Assembly (NCBI GenBank): GCA_025057155.1
Contig: JANWYD010000020.1
Location: 36,626 to 100,625, forward strand
Direction: 5' to 3'
Source of the DNA: Chloroflexaceae bacterium
GTDB lineage: Bacteria > Chloroflexota > Chloroflexia > Chloroflexales > Chloroflexaceae
Length of the DNA stretch: 64,000 nt
The notes under the pieces were generated by a model that had not been told where the DNA came from, ran no database searches, and was given only the letters and a program-made list of their open reading frames with translations. This document shows positions 17,291-26,553 of the stretch, in pieces (the stretch's first letter is position 1; every line of letters begins with the position of its first letter). The position numbers were made by a program, and so were the translations under genes.

Positions 17291-18403
17291 ATGGACAAGA
17301 AAGAACGTTCGATGACCAACCCGGATCTCACCGCCAAATACGAAGAGGAGCGCCTGCGGATCCACGAGCAGTCGCAACTGGTCTACTTGCAGGGCCAGAT
17401 TGACGAACTGCGCCGGTTATTGAAGGAACAATCCAACAAGTACAGCCTGGTGGTGGAACAGGTGCGGAAAACCGAGGCGCTGGCGGGGCAGGTGCAGAGT
17501 CTCTTCGAGCGCCACGTGGAGGAAACGCGGCAGGCCGGCGAGAGTGTGCGGCGCGATGTGGTGGCCCTGCGGAAAGAGGTGGCCGGAGCGCTGGTAAAGA
17601 TCGAGGAAGGCGTTCGCCCTATTCGCGATCTGCAGTCGCAGATCCAGCAGGTGGCCGAGGCCCGGAAGCAGGACCGCGACTTTATGACTCCCTGGCTGGG
17701 ACGCATTGAACAGGCTGAACGGCAGATCGCCACGCTCCAGTCTCAACTCAAGGAGCTTGATGATCGCCAGCGCCAGGTGCTGCTGCAGCTCGACCGGCTG
17801 CGCGAGGCCGACGCGGCCGCGGTGCAGGAGACGCGCCGCGTGGCCGAGGAGTTGCAGATTGAGAAGCAAAGCCTGCGACGGCAGGCGGTCGAGGCGCAGC
17901 AACTGGTTACCGACGTGCATAGCGTGCTTGAGGAGCATGCTTCGCGCATCGCCCGCCTTGATGATATTCGCCAGCATATTGAACTGTTCGCCGAAGCGCT
18001 GCCCAAACAGATCAGCGAGGTCGCGGCGAAGCTGCCTGATATCGTTGCCGACATCAAGCGCATTGAACGTATCTCTACCGAGCGTTTCCTGATGAATCAG
18101 GAACGGCTGGAGGACGTGCGTCTGCAGGCTGACGAGAAGATCAGCGCCCTCCAGGAGGCCGATGAGCAGCATCTGCGCCAACTGACCACCTGGCTCGAGC
18201 GCCTCGATAGCTTCCTGCGCGAACTCGAGCAGCGCCTCACCCGCGATACGGCGCGCCTGGAGCACGCGCAGCAGTTGCACATCGCTCGCATCCTGGAACT
18301 TGAGCGCCGCGAACTGCTGGCCCTCGACATGCTTTTCGCCTCGGTGCGCGATATCACCGAGCGCATTCACGCGGCGCAACGCGAAGCCACGGGAGAGCAG
18401 TAA
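17291..18403 (+). CDS. Long coiled-coil protein of unknown function
   Basis: 370 residues, almost entirely heptad-like and rich in Glu, Gln, Arg and Leu; no signal peptide or transmembrane segment. An in-frame ATG at 17312 is an alternative start. It contains MTPWLGRIEQAERQIATLQ and a C-terminal LELERRELLALDMLFASVRDITERIH segment. Such proteins in filamentous bacteria can be cytoskeletal or SMC-like scaffolds, but nothing here identifies a function. It lies 69 bp downstream of hisA on the same strand. Confidence 0.7.
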   Translation: MDKKERSMTNPDLTAKYEEERLRIHEQSQLVYLQGQIDELRRLLKEQSNKYSLVVEQVRKTEALAGQVQSLFERHVEETRQAGESVRRDVVALRKEVAGALVKIEEGVRPIRDLQSQIQQVAEARKQDRDFMTPWLGRIEQAERQIATLQSQLKELDDRQRQVLLQLDRLREADAAAVQETRRVAEELQIEKQSLRRQAVEAQQLVTDVHSVLEEHASRIARLDDIRQHIELFAEALPKQISEVAAKLPDIVADIKRIERISTERFLMNQERLEDVRLQADEKISALQEADEQHLRQLTTWLERLDSFLRELEQRLTRDTARLEHAQQLHIARILELERRELLALDMLFASVRDITERIHAAQREATGEQ

Positions 18404-18408
18404 TCCCA

Positions 18409-18500
18409 TTTTGGATGGTGGATTTGGGATTTAAGATTGTCGTCAATGGCGTCCCGGTGCGATCCGGGGATGACGCGCATACACGGCGTTCGCCTTCCGG
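18409..18500 (-). repeat. AT-rich dispersed repeat (family D), minus orientation
   Basis: Starts CATTTTGGATGGTGGATTTGGG and later has GATGACGCGCATACACGG, the reverse complement of the family-D core followed by its upstream block. It lies between convergent genes. Confidence 0.6.
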
Positions 18501-18524
18501 AGACGGTCATCGGCTATTTCGCTC

Positions 18525-19595
18525 TTACGCGCGTCGCAAGACGAAGATGCGCGGGTAGAGGCCCCCTAGATCCACACGAATAGTCTCGTTAACCCGCCAG
18601 ACTGGCGAGTCGGCCAGGAGGCGCTCCATCAGGCGCACCTCGTGGGAGAGCAGCACACAGCGGGCGCCAGGGCGCGCCACCCGCGCGGCCTCGGCCAGCA
18701 GCGCCGGGTACAGTTCCAGATTCTGGGCATGCGAACCAACCAGATGGCCGAAGGGCAGATCGCCGGTGATTACATCAACGGCGGCGTCGGGGAGGGGGAG
18801 CGATCGGGCGTCCCAGGGTTGCACCTCGGCCCGTTCACGCACCCCGGCCGCATCGAGGTTGGCGCGGGCGCAGGCCAGGGCCTGGAGGTCGGTGTCACAG
18901 CCGATGGCCCGCTTTGCCGGCGCCAGCAGCAGCCGCTCGATCAGCAACGTTCCCGAGCCGCAGCCAAGGTTCAGATACACATCTTCTGCGGCAGGGGCGG
19001 TGAGCAGGTTCATCGCGCAGGCGACCGGACCGTTCAGCGCGCCCTCCAGGTTGCAGACGCGCCAGGAACGGGTCGCCAGGGGGCGCGGGGAGAGCCGCAC
19101 GAGCCATTCCCAGCCCGTCCGGGCCTCATCCCGGCGCAGGCGAAGCAGCAGGTCTCCATCATCAACGCCAACGGCCAATCCCAGGCGCGTCGCCAGTTCG
19201 GTTTTCAGGCGCTGCAGAACGCTCGAATCAGCGCCCGCGGCGCTGAGGAAGAGCGAGTGAAAGGTGTGCGGGGGATGCAGGCGCAGTACGGTCGCGCAAT
19301 CGGCCAGCGCCAGGCGCAGGTGCTCGTCGCCGAGCAGGGCGCGGGGCCGCGGCACGGCGAAGTGGCGCGCCAGGTAGGCCGACGAGGCCAGGCGCAAACC
19401 CAGCAGCGCGCGGAGGTCGCCGGTGTAGCTTGCCCGGATCACGCCCGGGCGCTCGTTGGTCTCGAGACGCAGGGCGCGACCGAACTGGCCCAATTCGCGC
19501 CGCGCCAGCGGCTCCAGTCCCTCGGCAACCACAATCTCCAGCCGCCAGCCTGGCGGAGAGGCCTGCGGCAAGTGTCGTTTGTTATAATGCTTCAT
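18525..19595 (-). CDS. Methyltransferase of the THUMP/Trm14-RlmL type
   Basis: 356 residues. The N-terminal part (about 15-150: LEIVVAEGLEPLARRELGQF) resembles the ferredoxin-like/THUMP module of RNA methyltransferases. The catalytic domain has the SAM motif VYLNLGCGSGTLLIERLL and ATP-like IGCDTDLQALACARANL. The usual N-P-P-Y or D-P-P-Y catalytic motif reads DLPFG, which is the variant in Trm14/TrmN-like enzymes that methylate guanine N2 in tRNA. Target is inferred, not shown. Start is uncertain; VVAEG at residue 22 could be nearer the true beginning. Confidence 0.75.
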   Translation of the reverse strand: MKHYNKRHLPQASPPGWRLEIVVAEGLEPLARRELGQFGRALRLETNERPGVIRASYTGDLRALLGLRLASSAYLARHFAVPRPRALLGDEHLRLALADCATVLRLHPPHTFHSLFLSAAGADSSVLQRLKTELATRLGLAVGVDDGDLLLRLRRDEARTGWEWLVRLSPRPLATRSWRVCNLEGALNGPVACAMNLLTAPAAEDVYLNLGCGSGTLLIERLLLAPAKRAIGCDTDLQALACARANLDAAGVRERAEVQPWDARSLPLPDAAVDVITGDLPFGHLVGSHAQNLELYPALLAEAARVARPGARCVLLSHEVRLMERLLADSPVWRVNETIRVDLGGLYPRIFVLRRA

Positions 19596-19649
19596 ACTGA
19601 GGTGACCGTAGCTGATTGGAGGGACGTAATGGATCCCTCTGGGTGTAAG

Positions 19650-19666
19650 GCAACCCTGAGGGTTGC
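19650..19666. repeat. GCAACC hairpin (family F)
   Basis: GCAACCCTGAGGGTTGC, a 7-bp palindrome in the leader before the TIM-barrel gene. Similar hairpins lie at 1964-1982, 24945-24961, 38629-38645 and 48535-48551. Confidence 0.6.
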
Positions 19667-19713
19667 TTCACATCCCTTCCCCTGAGCGACCTGTGAGCGA
19701 CCTGGAATCGCCT

Positions 19714-21003
19714 ATGAGCGAGCAGACCTTCTCTCTTGGCATCACCTACTGGCCGCGACGGAGGCGCCACGCTGAACGCATCCTCTGCTCGTGGAGCGAC
19801 GCCGACAGCGTGGCCCTCCGCGACGAACTCAGTCACATCGCCGAACTGGGGTTCACCAGGGTCCGCTTTGAACTGCGCTGGGCCGAGGTACTGCCGGATC
19901 TGCGCGTCAATACTGCCGCCCTGCGAGGACTGGAACGAGCGCTCGATCAGGCTGCGGAGCACGGCCTTCAGGCGGTCGTAGCCGTGCTGGGCGCAAGTCT
20001 GGGGAGCGCGTTGCACCTGCCCGCATGGGCCGTAGGCTTCCGGCTGCCCCACGATCTGCAACTCGCCCGGCGCCTTGGCCCGCCGGTTATGATGGCCTCT
20101 CCCGACCAGCCGGTCGTGCTGGCCGGCGAGCAGTACTCCGCCGAACCGCCGCGCGACCTCTACGGCGAGCCGGAGTTGCTCGCGGCGCAGCGGCAGGTGC
20201 TCCACGAAACCATTGGCAACCTGAGCGGCCACCCGGCCGCCGCTGCCTGGCAGATCGGCGCCGATATGGAGCGCATCCGCCGCCCGGCCTCGGCGCGGGC
20301 CGCCGCCGACTGGTGGGGCGACCTGGCCACGCGCGCCCTTGACCACGGGGCGCGCCGGGTGATCGGCGTCGTGAGCGCGATGAGCCTGGAGCGCCGCGAT
20401 ACGCTGCGGCCGGAGCAAATTGTACGCCACCAGGGTCAGGTAGCAGTGTCGGTGGCGGCCTGGTCGCCCCCCGTTACGGAGCGCCTCGACGATACACGCC
20501 GCATTCGCTTCCTGCATGCCCTGACCGCTGCCCTGGCGCGGGCCGAAGATAGCAACGCTCCCCCGGTCATCGTTACCGACCTGGGCGTGCCCACCACTGT
20601 TCCAGGCTCTAACGGCCTGGTCGCCAGCGAGATCTTCGGCCGGACAGTGCTGCATCCGCTGCTCGATGAAGAGCGGCAGGCCACCCTGATCGAAGAGGCG
20701 CTTGCCGCATTGTACCGCGACGGCGCCGCCGGCGTGTGCCTGCCGATGTACGCCGATCCTGCTCCGGAGGTGTGGAACGTCCCGCCGCTGGATCGCTCCT
20801 GGTGGGCGCGCACAATGGGCCTGGTCGCCCCTGGCGGGCGCGAGAAACCTGCCGCCGAGGCCGTGCGAACCTTCGCGGCCCGGCTGCGCACGAGGCGCCT
20901 GCCCGCGCCCGCGGGCCCTCCCGCGCTGCCCCTTGATCCCGAACGCTACTGGTATGACCCTGAAGGCGGCTTCGCCGCCCTCTGGGAGGATTGGCAGAAG
21001 TAG
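19714..21003 (+). CDS. TIM-barrel glycoside-hydrolase-like protein
   Basis: 429 residues from ATG 19714 (MSEQTFSLGITYWPRRR); upstream in-frame starts lack support. The opening LGITYWPRR...LRDELSHIAELGFTRVRFELRWAEVLP is a clan GH-A entry (beta-1 and beta-2 strands). Near residue 185 the position of the usual Asn-Glu acid/base motif reads WQIGADME, with Asp in place of Asn-Glu. A later VIVTDLGVPTT lies where the nucleophile Glu would be, with Asp instead. It may be inactive or have a different mechanism. No signal peptide. Substrate unknown. Confidence 0.6.
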   Translation: MSEQTFSLGITYWPRRRRHAERILCSWSDADSVALRDELSHIAELGFTRVRFELRWAEVLPDLRVNTAALRGLERALDQAAEHGLQAVVAVLGASLGSALHLPAWAVGFRLPHDLQLARRLGPPVMMASPDQPVVLAGEQYSAEPPRDLYGEPELLAAQRQVLHETIGNLSGHPAAAAWQIGADMERIRRPASARAAADWWGDLATRALDHGARRVIGVVSAMSLERRDTLRPEQIVRHQGQVAVSVAAWSPPVTERLDDTRRIRFLHALTAALARAEDSNAPPVIVTDLGVPTTVPGSNGLVASEIFGRTVLHPLLDEERQATLIEEALAALYRDGAAGVCLPMYADPAPEVWNVPPLDRSWWARTMGLVAPGGREKPAAEAVRTFAARLRTRRLPAPAGPPALPLDPERYWYDPEGGFAALWEDWQK

Positions 21004-21348
21004 GGGCGTGAGATGTTTCGCCTCGACCGGCGCGAATTTGTTGCGGGGCGCCGGTCCTTACCCTCCCCCGCTTCGCTGCGCTCAGCGCCTCCTCCCTCTC
21101 CACCTTCGGTGGAGAGGGAAGGGGGCCGGTTCTCAGGTGTAGGGTTTTCCGGCGCATGCTCGCGTCGCATGCGCCATCCGGGGCAAGGGGACGCCCAACT
21201 GTCCTCTCTCCCGCTCGCGGGAGAGGGGGCGGGGGGTGAGGATCGTCAGCGCATTGGAATGCCGAAAATCGCTTCTCGCTTGAAAAACCCTCCACCTGAG
21301 AAGAGGGGGCCGGGGGGAGGGTGAGGACCGTCACCGCCTGTGTTCACC
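21004..21348. repeat. 345-bp repeat-filled gap before trmD
   Basis: Two tandemly placed family-E palindromes: one around 21054-21125 (TCTCCACCTTCGGTGGAGA core) and one around 21200-21335 with CTCTCCCGCTCGCGGGAGAG and flanking GGTGAGGA. No gene. It separates convergent genes and may terminate both. Confidence 0.7.
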
Positions 21349-22107
21349 TTACTCCCCAGGCGCCCACCCCAGCTCGGCAAGCCACGCCAGATCGTCGGGC
21401 GTGAGCCGTCCCGCTGCGCGGGCGCGCTCCAGCAAGTCGGGCCGGCGCAGCAGGGTGCGACGCAGGCGCTCACGCCGGCGCCACTTCGCCACCTCGCCGT
21501 GATGTCCGGACACGAGCACCGGGGGCACCGGGCGACCCTCCCAGACCGGCGGGCGGGTGTAGTGCGGATATTCGAGCAGACCATCACTGTGGCTCTCTTC
21601 GGCCAGCGACTCGGTGTCAATCACGCCGGGAACGAGCCGCGCCACGGCGTCAACCACCACCATGGCAGCCAGTTCTCCGCCTGTCAGCACATAATCGCCA
21701 ATGCTCAGCTCACGGGTGATCAGCGCCTCGCGCACCCGCTCGTCAATCCCCTCGTAGCGCCCGCAGACGAGCACCAGGCGCTCCATGGCCGCCAGTTCCT
21801 GCGCTGTGGCCTGGGTAAAGACCTCGCCATCGGGCGTCAGCAGGATCACCGGGGGAGGCGCGGCGGTCTCGGGCGGCAGGACGAGCACGGCGCGGATGCA
21901 GGCGGCCAGTGGTTCGGCTTTCATCACCATGCCCGGGCCGCCGCCATAGGGCGCGTCATCGGTAGTGCGATGGCGGTCGGCAGCCCAGTCACGGATGTTG
22001 TGCAGGCGCACCTGGATCAGCCCGGCCTGCCGGGCTCGCTTGAGGATGCTCTCACTAAGCGGCCCGGCAAACATGCCGGGAAAGAGGGTGAGAATATCGA
22101 AGATCAC
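21349..22107 (-). CDS. trmD: tRNA (guanine-N1-)-methyltransferase
   Basis: 252 residues from the GTG at 22107; GTGA overlaps the stop of the upstream hydrolase by 4 bp. SPOUT-family knotted methyltransferase: [40 protein letters not shown], and the knot [27 protein letters not shown]. It makes m1G37 in tRNAs reading CCN/CUN/CGG and so prevents frameshifting. The C-terminal domain includes [18 protein letters not shown]. The overlap suggests translational coupling. Confidence 0.95.
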   Translation of the reverse strand: MIFDILTLFPGMFAGPLSESILKRARQAGLIQVRLHNIRDWAADRHRTTDDAPYGGGPGMVMKAEPLAACIRAVLVLPPETAAPPPVILLTPDGEVFTQATAQELAAMERLVLVCGRYEGIDERVREALITRELSIGDYVLTGGELAAMVVVDAVARLVPGVIDTESLAEESHSDGLLEYPHYTRPPVWEGRPVPPVLVSGHHGEVAKWRRRERLRRTLLRRPDLLERARAAGRLTPDDLAWLAELGWAPGE

Positions 22108-23015
22108 GTCTCGATACTGCCAAGGTACTGGTCGAAAAAGCCCACCACGCGGCGGCAATATTCGGGCCGGTCGGCGAAGTAGGCGCCGCAGTGATCGGCC
22201 TCCTCGACGATCCACAGTTCGCGTGGTTCGCCAGCGGCAGCATAGAGGCGCCAGGCGTGTTCGACCGGGGTCACCGTATCGGCCGCGCCGTGAATGATGA
22301 GCACCGGGCGAGGCGCCAGACGCCCGATGGCGTCAATGGGGCGGGCCTGCGTGAAGCGGTAACCATGCCGCCGCCACACCACTTCGTCGGTGGCGCGCAG
22401 GAGCGCCCCGACTGGCACACGCAACTGCTGGCGCAGGGCGTGGGCCACAATGTCACGCCCTGAGGTGAACGAACTATCGGCCACGACGGCCGCCACGTCC
22501 GCCTCGTCGGGCGCAGCGAGGAGGGCCACGGCGGCCCCCATCGAATAGCCGATAAGCGCCAGACGTAGACCAGGCGCGCGTCCGCGGGCGAATGCCAGCG
22601 CCGCGCGCAGGTCGTCTACCTCGCGGCTCACCAGGGTTCGCGGCCAGGGATCGGAGTCGCCGCGCCCGCGAAAGTCAAACAGCAGCACACTGTAGCCAGC
22701 GCGCCAGCAGCGCGAGCCGATGCCAAGCAACTCGTCCTTGCGCCCGGAGTGACCATGGCAACCGACAATCACTGCGCGGGGGCGCTCCCGGGGGAGCCAC
22801 CATCCCCGCAGGCGCAGACCATCGGCGCTCGCGAAGCTCACCTCCTCGAAAGGCAGATCCAGCTCCCAGGGGGTCATAAAATACGCATCCTGGTAGGTGC
22901 GGCGCGGCTCCGGGCTGACGCGCGCGCTGACGTACCAGGCCGCCCCGAGCAAGCCGCCCGCAGCCGCCAGCGCGCTCCCGGCGGCGAGGCCGAGCAGGGT
23001 GGACATTCGGCGCAT
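22104..23015 (-). CDS. Alpha/beta hydrolase, membrane-anchored
   Basis: About 303 residues from ATG 23015 (or ATG 23006). An N-terminal hydrophobic helix ([25 protein letters not shown]) probably anchors it. Then [23 protein letters not shown], nucleophile elbow [12 protein letters not shown], Asp in [10 protein letters not shown] and His in EEADHCGAY complete the triad. This resembles the bacterial alpha/beta hydrolases related to BAAT/CE10 or YqiA types. Substrate unknown. Upstream of trmD with a 4-bp overlap. Confidence 0.85.
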   Translation of the reverse strand: MRRMSTLLGLAAGSALAAAGGLLGAAWYVSARVSPEPRRTYQDAYFMTPWELDLPFEEVSFASADGLRLRGWWLPRERPRAVIVGCHGHSGRKDELLGIGSRCWRAGYSVLLFDFRGRGDSDPWPRTLVSREVDDLRAALAFARGRAPGLRLALIGYSMGAAVALLAAPDEADVAAVVADSSFTSGRDIVAHALRQQLRVPVGALLRATDEVVWRRHGYRFTQARPIDAIGRLAPRPVLIIHGAADTVTPVEHAWRLYAAAGEPRELWIVEEADHCGAYFADRPEYCRRVVGFFDQYLGSIET

Positions 23016-23066
23016 ACGGTGTCCGATATTGACGGTATGCCGACACTCATCGCTTGCAGGGAGCGC

Positions 23067-23084
23067 GGGGACCCTGGTTTCCCC
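23067..23084 (+). repeat. GGGGAAACC palindrome (family A), diverged
   Basis: GGGGACCCTGGTTTCCCC, followed by ATGCTCCTGC and a GAGGGCTTCGCCCTCC hairpin near 23110. Same tandem arrangement of two hairpins as at 49464 and 52676. Confidence 0.65.
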
Positions 23085-23169
23085 ATGCTCCTGCAAACGA
23101 GAGCGGAAAGCGTATGCGGAGGGCTTCGCCCTCCCAGCAACCTCCGAAGAAAGGCTCCCGACCAGGCTC

Positions 23170-23751
23170 CTAGCCGTCTCGCGAACCTTCAGGCGCAGTA
23201 AAAGGGAAGATTGGCCTGCCGAAATCGGTCAATTGCAGGTCAATCTCGTAGAGACCAGAACTATAGCGTCCCTGATAGGGCATCCCCAGGCCCTGGACCA
23301 GGGCTATCATGCCGGCATTGTCGGCGTGGGTCAGCAGGATCATGTGGCGGAAGCCGCGAGCCATGGCCGTCTGCACCAGGAGATCGAAGAGCTGGCGACC
23401 GATGCCTACCCCCTGATAATCGTCGCGGATGACAATCGAGGCTTCGCAGGCCGTCTCGTGTTCTTGCAGACGCGCGAAGCGAGCCACCGCGACAGCCTCC
23501 TCGCGGCCCTCTTCGTCCACTATGGCGATCAAGGCCGTTTCCCGCGCGGGGTCAATCGTCGCCAGACGGGCGGCCTCCTGACGCACCCGCGCCTCATCAA
23601 CATCGTTGAGCGGCACAAAGAAGCGCCGGTAGCGCGTCTCCGGCGAGAGCCGGTAGAACAAGCGGATAAGCAACTCGGCGTCCGCGCGACGCATGTGCCG
23701 CACGCGCACCTCCCGGCCATCGCGGGCGCGCAGGGTCACGGACGCTTCCAT
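23170..23751 (-). CDS. GNAT-family N-acetyltransferase
   Basis: 193 residues from ATG 23751 (MEASVTLRARDGREVRVRHM). GNAT motif A is IVIRDDYQGVGIGRQLFDLL with the acetyl-CoA P-loop Q/R-x-x-G-x-G. Earlier, SPETRYRRFFVPLNDVDEARV resembles the acetyltransferase domain that follows acyl-CoA synthetase domains in Pat-type lysine acetyltransferases. A stand-alone Pat-like protein acetyltransferase is possible; it may act as counterpart to the deacetylase at 14775, though they are not linked. Confidence 0.8.
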   Translation of the reverse strand: MEASVTLRARDGREVRVRHMRRADAELLIRLFYRLSPETRYRRFFVPLNDVDEARVRQEAARLATIDPARETALIAIVDEEGREEAVAVARFARLQEHETACEASIVIRDDYQGVGIGRQLFDLLVQTAMARGFRHMILLTHADNAGMIALVQGLGMPYQGRYSSGLYEIDLQLTDFGRPIFPFTAPEGSRDG

Positions 23752-23972
23752 ATTCGGTTGGAACGGAGCGATAGATCGGGTCACGCTCTCCTCGCAATTC
23801 AATCCACTGCAGGAAGGGTGTGGACAGGTCAGGCCCTTCCGCATGCTTTCAGAGGCAGAGGTCTGGAGAAACCAGGATTCTCCGCACTCTTCAACCAGCC
23901 GTACAGGGAATACAAAACCGCTTTCCTGGAAAGGCTATGCCCTCTCGGACATGCGGCGCCTGTCTCATGGTA

Positions 23973-23998
23973 CAGTGTAACACGCTGGAGTTACACTG
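23973..23998. promoter_or_regulatory. 9-bp dyad between the GNAT gene and miaA
   Basis: CAGTGTAAC (23973-23981) and GTTACACTG (23990-23998), separated by 8 bp, lie 6 bp before the miaA ATG and about 220 bp from the divergent GNAT start. Could be an operator or a 5' hairpin occluding the miaA start. Confidence 0.45.
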
Positions 23999-24004
23999 CA
24001 CTGG

Positions 24005-24943
24005 ATGGTACACGGTTCCGTGAACAAGGTATTGCCCAACGCGCTGCCGCCGCTGATCGCCATTGTCGGGCCGACCGCGGTTGGCAAGACGGCCCTGGCC
24101 ATCGCGCTTGCGCGCCGGATCGGCGGCGAGGTCGTCTCCGCCGACTCACGCCAGATCTACCGGAAAATGGACATCGGCACGGCGAAGCCCACACTGGAGG
24201 AGCGGGCGGCCGTTCCGCACCATCTGATTGACATTCGCGACCCCGACGAGGAGTTCTCGCTGGCGACCTATCAAGAACTGGCAACGGAAGCCATCGCGGC
24301 CATTACGGGGCGCGGGCGCGTGCCATTGCTGGTCGGGGGCACGGGCCAGTACCTGGCGGCGGTGCTCGAGGGCTGGCAGATCCCCCGCGTTGCGCCACAG
24401 CCCGACCTGCGAGCGGCGCTGGAGCGCGAGGCTGCCGAAAGCGGCGCGGAGTCGCTCCATGCGCGCCTGGCTGCGGTTGACCCGCTGGCCGCGGCGCGCA
24501 TCCCCGCCACCAACGTGCGCCGCGTGGTGCGCGCCCTGGAGGTGTACACGCTGACAGGCGAGCCGATTTCCGCGCAGCAGCGACGCGAGCCGCCGCCCTA
24601 CCAGATCCGCACCATCTGGCTGACCCGCCCGCGCAATGAACTCTATGCCCGCGCCGACGCCCGGGTTGAAGCCATGATCGCCGCCGGGCTGGTTGACGAG
24701 GTGGCGGGGTTGCTGGCCGCCGGCTACGGCTGGAACCTGCCGGCCATGTCGAGCCTGGGGTACATCCAGTTCCGCCCCTACTTCGAGGGCCGGGCCGGCC
24801 TGGCGGCATGCATCGAGCGGCTGAAGTTCGACACCCACGCCTTCATCCGGCGCCAGGCAGCCTGGTTCCGCCGGCTGCCCAAGGTGGAGGTCTGGACGAC
24901 CGAGCACCCGGAGTGGCGGGAGACGGTCGATATTTCCTTGTAG
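24005..24943 (+). CDS. miaA: tRNA dimethylallyltransferase
   Basis: 312 residues. P-loop IVGPTAVGKTALAIALA, substrate motif VVSADSRQIYRKMDIGTAKP, then HHLIDIRDPDEEFSLATYQ and LLVGGTGQYLAAVLEGW. It adds a dimethylallyl group to N6 of A37 in tRNAs reading UNN codons. The initiator could also be a little downstream, since the first 15 residues are not family-like. A 25-bp hairpin spans the stop codon. Confidence 0.95.
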   Translation: MVHGSVNKVLPNALPPLIAIVGPTAVGKTALAIALARRIGGEVVSADSRQIYRKMDIGTAKPTLEERAAVPHHLIDIRDPDEEFSLATYQELATEAIAAITGRGRVPLLVGGTGQYLAAVLEGWQIPRVAPQPDLRAALEREAAESGAESLHARLAAVDPLAAARIPATNVRRVVRALEVYTLTGEPISAQQRREPPPYQIRTIWLTRPRNELYARADARVEAMIAAGLVDEVAGLLAAGYGWNLPAMSSLGYIQFRPYFEGRAGLAACIERLKFDTHAFIRRQAAWFRRLPKVEVWTTEHPEWRETVDISL

Positions 24944-24965
24944 GGCAACCCTGAGGGTTGCCCTA
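24941..24965 (+). terminator. Hairpin overlapping the miaA stop
   Basis: TAGGGCAACC-CTGA-GGGTTGCCCTA pairs over 10-11 bp and begins with the TAG stop codon. It carries the family-F GCAACCCTGAGGGTTGC core. No clear U-tract. Confidence 0.55.
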
Positions 24966-25025
24966 CCGGCAACCTGAACCCCTCCGAATCTGGGTTCCCA
25001 CTCTGCCTGGCCCCGCCATCCAGCA

Positions 25026-25805
25026 TCAAAAATCTAAAATCACCCGGTATTCACGCACCAGATGTTCGATGAAGCGCTCGGGGTCGCCCGTGGAGGCCAT
25101 GCCGAGACGGGCGCGCAGATTGGCGGCCAGAGCGGCGGCAAGTTCTCTGCGAGGACCGGGGCCGAGCTGGTCGCGGCGGCGCAAAAAATCTTCCGCCAGC
25201 GCGTAGTCGGCGGGAGTGAGGAGGTGCAAATTGGGGAGCAGAGGGGTCGGCGGCGCTTCGGGGTCGCGCGGCGGCAGGGCAACCGGCGCCGCGCCACGGC
25301 TGAGATCGGCCAGAGTGATCGGCAATCCCTCGCGCACCACCAGCGTACCGGCTGCCAGATCGCCCAGCCGCCGCGCTCGCGAGTCGGCGAACATCACCAG
25401 AACGCCCAGACCATAGGCGAAGGGCAGAAAATCCACCGCGCGCACCAGATTCCGCACGGCTGAGGCGCTGAAATCAATCGGCCGGCCACCCTCGCGCAGC
25501 ACCCGCAGCCCGAACAGCCGCTTGCCGGGCGTTTGCCCGGACCAGAGCAGTTCAAAGAACAGGTAGTAACCCCAGAGCAGCACAAACGCCAGAATGGCCC
25601 AGAGGGCATAAAACACCGAGCCAGCCCCGTCGATCGCCTGGTTGAGCGCGTTGAGCGACAGGGCCGACACGCCCAGGACGATCTGCAAGAGCAGGATCAG
25701 CAGGGTGTCAAGCGTCGCTGCCAGACAACGCGACGCGGCCCCGGCCACCCGGTAACTGATTGGCACAACTTCGGGGGTTTCGACGTAGTAGTGGAGCTGA
25801 TCCAT
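25026..25805 (-). CDS. RDD-family membrane protein
   Basis: 259 residues from ATG 25805 (MDQLHYYVETPEVV). RDD domain: AGAASRCLAATLDTLLILLLQ with the Arg and Asp, a second helix FVLLWGYYLFFELLWSGQTPGKRLFGLRV, and the C-terminal ARRLGDLAAGTLVV with the third conserved Asp. Two to three transmembrane helices, then a soluble tail with family motifs resembling a four-helix bundle. RDD proteins may move ions or amino acids, but function is poorly known. It is downstream of the histidine phosphatase. Confidence 0.85.
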   Translation of the reverse strand: MDQLHYYVETPEVVPISYRVAGAASRCLAATLDTLLILLLQIVLGVSALSLNALNQAIDGAGSVFYALWAILAFVLLWGYYLFFELLWSGQTPGKRLFGLRVLREGGRPIDFSASAVRNLVRAVDFLPFAYGLGVLVMFADSRARRLGDLAAGTLVVREGLPITLADLSRGAAPVALPPRDPEAPPTPLLPNLHLLTPADYALAEDFLRRRDQLGPGPRRELAAALAANLRARLGMASTGDPERFIEHLVREYRVILDF

Positions 25806-25875
25806 AACGCAGCCCGGTAGGGGGAAGGTTGGGACAGTCGCGACTCTCCTCAGGGCAGAGCGCATAATAAGGTTC

Positions 25876-26553
25876 TCACAGTGCAGGAGGTTGCTCGGCA
25901 TCATCGGGAGGAGCTGAGATCATCTCTGGATCGTGCGTCGCCTCCAGATGGGCCATATCGTTCACGACGACCGTGTCCCACCCCAGAGCGCCGATGCGCA
26001 CCACACTGATGGACGTATTACCGATGTGCGGAAAGTGCTGGAACTCATCGCCGTCAAGACTCACCGCGTGGGACAGCAGGGCGCGGATGCAGCCGCCATG
26101 GGTGACAATACCGATAGTTGCGCCGGGATGCTCGGCGACGATCCGCTCAACGGTCGCAACCACACGCTGGCGCATAGCGCGGATCGACTCGCCCCCGCCG
26201 CGGGGGATGTCCTCGCCCGCGGCGACGCGGGCGAAATCCTCAGGATAGAGGGCCTGCAACTCGGCGGTAGTGTGGCCGCTCCAGACGCCCAGGTCAATCT
26301 CGCGCAGGCCGCGGCTGAGGCGCACCGGCACCTTCAGGGCCGCGCTCACCTCCTGCGCGGTCTGCGCGGCTCGGGCAAGATCGCTGCTGTAGAGGGCCTC
26401 GAAGCGCACCCCCTCACGCACCAGGCGCAGGCCGAGCAACTGCGCCTGACGCCAGCCGACAGTGTTGAGCGGCACATCGGTGTGCCCCTGCCAGCGTCCG
26501 GTGAGGTTCCAGTCGGTTTCGCCGTGGCGGATCAGATAAACGGTCGTGTGCAT
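25876..26553 (-). CDS. Histidine phosphatase (phosphoglycerate mutase-like)
   Basis: 225 residues from ATG 26553. Starts with the catalytic LIRHGETDWN (phospho-His and Arg), followed by YSSDLARAAQTAQ, the acid LREIDLGVWSGHT and the second His in IGIVTHGGCIRALL. This is the GpmB/CobC/PhoE branch rather than a cofactor-dependent mutase. It could be a broad phosphatase; no cobalamin genes are near. Confidence 0.88.
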   Translation of the reverse strand: MHTTVYLIRHGETDWNLTGRWQGHTDVPLNTVGWRQAQLLGLRLVREGVRFEALYSSDLARAAQTAQEVSAALKVPVRLSRGLREIDLGVWSGHTTAELQALYPEDFARVAAGEDIPRGGGESIRAMRQRVVATVERIVAEHPGATIGIVTHGGCIRALLSHAVSLDGDEFQHFPHIGNTSISVVRIGALGWDTVVVNDMAHLEATHDPEMISAPPDDAEQPPAL

